A stretch of 64,000 nucleotides of DNA from Halobacillus halophilus DSM 2266. Lineage in GTDB: Bacteria > Bacillota > Bacilli > Bacillales > Halobacillaceae. The DNA lies in NCBI RefSeq assembly GCF_000284515.1, contig NC_017668.1, positions 1,674,001 through 1,738,000 of the forward strand. Reading direction: 5' to 3'. Shown piece by piece: positions 61,765-64,000 of the stretch. Below the pieces are notes generated by a model, which was given only the letters and a program-made list of their open reading frames with translations, was not told the DNA's origin and searched no databases. Numbering within the stretch: the first letter of the stretch is position 1; each line of letters begins with the position of its first letter. The translations under genes and the position numbers were made by a program.

Positions 61765-62533
61765 CGTATGGAAAGATACATGGCTGATCACGATCCGAAG
61801 TGTGAAGACGACGCTTAGAAATCCATTTTCTTTTATTCCAAACTTAATGATTTCCGCTTTCTTTCTATTAGTATATGAAGGAGGGCTAAGCGGCATTTCC
61901 CAGCTTCCCATGTTTGAGGGAGCTAACTATCTCGCCTTTATCCTTCCCGTGTCTATTGTGTCCGCTGCAATTGGAGGAGCCGGGGGAGCCGGACAGGGAA
62001 TCGTGAAAGACATTGAGAACGGATTTTTCTCTAGACTTTTGCTTACCCCTGCTTCGAGACTGGCTATTGTCCTCGGCCCTATTATTGCGGGAATGCTTCA
62101 ATTATTTATCCAGACTTTATTGATTATCGGAATTGCATTCCTGCTGGGATTGGAAGTCGAAACAGGCTTTGGAGGTATTCTGTTTGTATTGTTAATCGCA
62201 ATTGGATGGGGGCTTGCATTCGCCGGTTATTCCGCAGGAGTTGCGCTTCGTACGAAGAATGCACAGGCCGCACAGGCAGGGACATTTATCTTTTTCCCGC
62301 TTATCTTTTTAAGCACCACCTTTGTCCCTTACGAGTTAATTGAAGCCCAGTGGCTGAAAGTGGCCGCCACTATAAACCCGACAACCTATATCTTTGAAAG
62401 TATGCGGACGGTCTTAATTGATGGGTGGATCTTTTGGGATCTGATGCAGGGCGTCATTGCCATCGTGATCGCCTGCACCATTACGATTACCTTTGCCGCT
62501 GTTTCAGCTAAGAAGGCTGTATCACGTGGTTGA
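61754..62533 (+). CDS. ABC-2 type permease (DrrB-type)
   Basis: A 259-residue membrane partner of the preceding ATPase, with about six membrane segments. Family blocks: GIVKDIENGFFSRLLLTPAS (about 77-96), FIFFPLIFLSTTFVPYELI (about 176-194) and NPTTYIFESMRTVLIDGW. ATG 61754 lies inside the ATPase gene, giving an 11-nt overlap and coupled translation. Export of a small hydrophobic compound is likely. A terminator lies about 60 nt on. Confidence 0.9.
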   Translation: MGNSVWKDTWLITIRSVKTTLRNPFSFIPNLMISAFFLLVYEGGLSGISQLPMFEGANYLAFILPVSIVSAAIGGAGGAGQGIVKDIENGFFSRLLLTPASRLAIVLGPIIAGMLQLFIQTLLIIGIAFLLGLEVETGFGGILFVLLIAIGWGLAFAGYSAGVALRTKNAQAAQAGTFIFFPLIFLSTTFVPYELIEAQWLKVAATINPTTYIFESMRTVLIDGWIFWDLMQGVIAIVIACTITITFAAVSAKKAVSRG

Positions 62534-62593
62534 ATTAATGATAGTCCACAAGTCTTCCGTGCTATTCTAAGTCGATATTTATATGGAAGTTTG

Positions 62594-62638
62594 ACAAGAA
62601 AGAGCAAAGTCCTTTGGAGAGGCTTGCTCTTTTCTTGT
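62594..62638 (+). terminator. Terminator after the ABC operon
   Basis: ACAAGAAAGAGCAA and TTGCTCTTTTCTTGT form a long stem around GTCCTTTGGAGAGGC; the T-rich half serves as the run. Confidence 0.75.
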
Positions 62639-62854
62639 TCCTTCTGGCCCCTTATAGGGATAGAACGCATTTTTTACATATTTGCTGGGTTTAAGAAGAA
62701 CTTCCAGTTTATTTTATTGGAGTAAAGGTCTATGATGTATAAACCTTTTTATATTGATTATTTAGAGATTTTCTTGAATATCCTAAAAAATTGTTTTATA
62801 AAGAGAATTTGGGTGAAAAAGATATACTATATTCTCAAAAAGAGGAGACTAACA

Positions 62855-63835
62855 ATGGAAAAAGTAAGATGGGGAATTATCGGTTGCGGTGATGTTACTG
62901 AAGTAAAAAGCGGACCTGCGTTTGATTTAGCAGAAAACAGTTCATTGGAAGCGGTGATGAGGCGAAACGGAGATTTAGCGAAAGACTACGCTGAACGTCA
63001 TGGGGTACCAAAATGGTATGATCAAGCCGACGATTTAATAAACGATCCTGATGTGGATGCTGTTTATATTGCGACGCCTCCTGCCTCTCATAAAGAGTAC
63101 ACCCTGAAAGCAGCTGAAGCAGGCAAGCCTGTCTATGTGGAAAAACCAATGGCTTTAAATGTAGAGGAATGCAAGGAAATGGTAGAAGCTTGTAATCAAC
63201 AGCAAGTACCGTTGTATGTAGCCTTTTATAGACGTTCACTCCCTCGTTTTTTAAAAGTAAAAGAACTACTCGACAATAATGAAATCGGGGATATTCTTTT
63301 TATTTCCATACAGCAGACCCAAAAACTAGTGGAGAAAGATGAGAATGATAACCTGCCCTGGAGGGTTTTGCCTGAAGTAAGCGGTGGGGGCCTGTTTTAT
63401 GATGTAGCCTCTCATACACTGGATTTGGTTGATTATTTACTCGGTCCTATTAAAGAGGCAAAAGGGATCGCGTCCAACCAGGCGAAAGCTTATCCGGCAG
63501 AGGATATTGTAAGCGGAACCTTCCTTTTTGAGAGCGGCGTAATCGGAAATGGTGTCTGGAATTTTTCTTCTTACAAAAATGAGGATCTTAATCGAATCGT
63601 AGGCTCCAAAGGGGAGATTACTTTTTCTTCCTTTGATGAAAAACCGGTTACACTAATTAAAGAATCAGATACTAAACAGTTTATTATTGAACGGCCCAAA
63701 CATATTCAACAGCATCTCATTCAGGAGATTGTAGATGAACTGACAGGTAAAGGGAGCTCCCCAAGTACGGGTGAGACCGCTTTGCGTACCAATCGTGTGA
63801 TGGATGAACTGGTGAAAAATTACTATCAGAAATAA
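62855..63835 (+). CDS. Gfo/Idh/MocA-family oxidoreductase
   Basis: A 326-residue NAD(P)-dependent sugar-type dehydrogenase. The Rossmann start is WGIIGCGDVTEVKSGP (about 5-20), with YIATPPASH (about 68-76), the signature VEKPMALN (about 92-99, containing the conserved EKP) and a C-terminal domain with SGGGLFYDVASHTLDLVDYL (about 177). The substrate is unknown. ATG 62855 follows AGAGGAG; frames further upstream lack a site. A second family member follows 27 nt later. Confidence 0.9.
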   Translation: MEKVRWGIIGCGDVTEVKSGPAFDLAENSSLEAVMRRNGDLAKDYAERHGVPKWYDQADDLINDPDVDAVYIATPPASHKEYTLKAAEAGKPVYVEKPMALNVEECKEMVEACNQQQVPLYVAFYRRSLPRFLKVKELLDNNEIGDILFISIQQTQKLVEKDENDNLPWRVLPEVSGGGLFYDVASHTLDLVDYLLGPIKEAKGIASNQAKAYPAEDIVSGTFLFESGVIGNGVWNFSSYKNEDLNRIVGSKGEITFSSFDEKPVTLIKESDTKQFIIERPKHIQQHLIQEIVDELTGKGSSPSTGETALRTNRVMDELVKNYYQK

Positions 63836-63861
63836 ATAAGCGTACTAATAGGAGGATTTAA

Positions 63862-64000
63862 ATGCCACAACCCATTCGAATTGGAATTATTGGAGCGGGC
63901 GGAATTGCCAGAAGTGCTCATATTCCGAGTTATCAAAGCTATGGTCAGGACGTTGAGGTTATAGCTGTGGCTAACCATAATAAAGATAAAGCTGTAGAAT
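63862..64000 (+). CDS. Second Gfo/Idh/MocA-family oxidoreductase (5' part only)
   Basis: The first 46 codons are present: MPQPIRIGIIGAGGIARSAH then IPSYQSYGQDV and VIAVANHNKDKAVE, a Rossmann nucleotide motif of the family. AGGAGG lies 6 nt upstream. It is cut by the window end. The pair probably handles a sugar or inositol derivative together. Confidence 0.88.
   Translation, partial: MPQPIRIGIIGAGGIARSAHIPSYQSYGQDVEVIAVANHNKDKAVE

Overview
The window looks like the chromosome of a moderately halophilic, low-to-mid GC Bacillaceae (Halobacillus or Virgibacillus type). The evidence is strong Shine-Dalgarno sites, frequent TTG/GTG starts, acidic proteins, SAM-I and TPP riboswitches, and Bacillus-type genes (yfkAB, thiT, yflT-like, a DUF1641/formate dehydrogenase pair). 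There are no rRNA genes, no clear functional tRNA, no CRISPR array and no prophage.

Layout. 1-3671: the end of a thiazole/oxazole-modified peptide (TOMM) cluster (leader-binding/YcaO cyclodehydratase fusion, SagB-type dehydrogenase). 3679-14824: assimilatory sulfur metabolism. A TauE/SafE-family transporter on the minus strand and a nine-gene cysH-sat-cysC-sumT-sirB-sirC-hemD-cysJ-cysI operon on the plus strand are each preceded by their own SAM-I riboswitch, back to back. 15-29 kb: housekeeping and accessory genes (hydrolase, dehydrogenase, DUF421 protein, TPR lipoprotein, TetR-controlled ABC exporter, small membrane proteins, DinB, aldo/keto reductase, acetyltransferase, yfkAB). 30-36 kb: SDR, monoacylglycerol-lipase-like esterase, TPP riboswitch with thiT, phospholipase D-like protein, stress protein, DUF1028. 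36-43 kb: mobile-element-rich part (IS3-family element, TnpB-only IS605-type element inside an MFS gene). 42.7-47 kb: fdhD, formate dehydrogenase and DUF1641. 47-64 kb: DUF456, aldo/keto reductase, penicillin acylase, DJ-1/PfpI, GapN, NhaP-type antiporter, sirtuin plus nitroreductase, ABC exporter and two Gfo/Idh/MocA dehydrogenases.

The most unusual feature is a family of six intergenic compound elements (about 360-630 bp, at 4.8, 15.1, 23.0, 29.9, 36.1-38.3 and 57.5 kb). Each is bounded by inverted 19-bp ends (AAGACTCAGTTTCGAGATA). Inside lie two facing copies of a repeat unit of about 110 nt around a variable linker; outside lie two different conserved arms, called P and Q here. The core occurs in both orientations relative to P and Q, which suggests inversion. 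One copy separates a SAM-I riboswitch from its transporter gene. Another has been invaded by a 207-bp structured repeat and then by an IS3-family element with a 4-bp target duplication.

A second clear story is the IS605-type element at 40121-41463. It sits exactly behind a TTTAT motif, between codons 12 and 13 of an ArsR-controlled MFS transporter. Precise excision would restore the reading frame.
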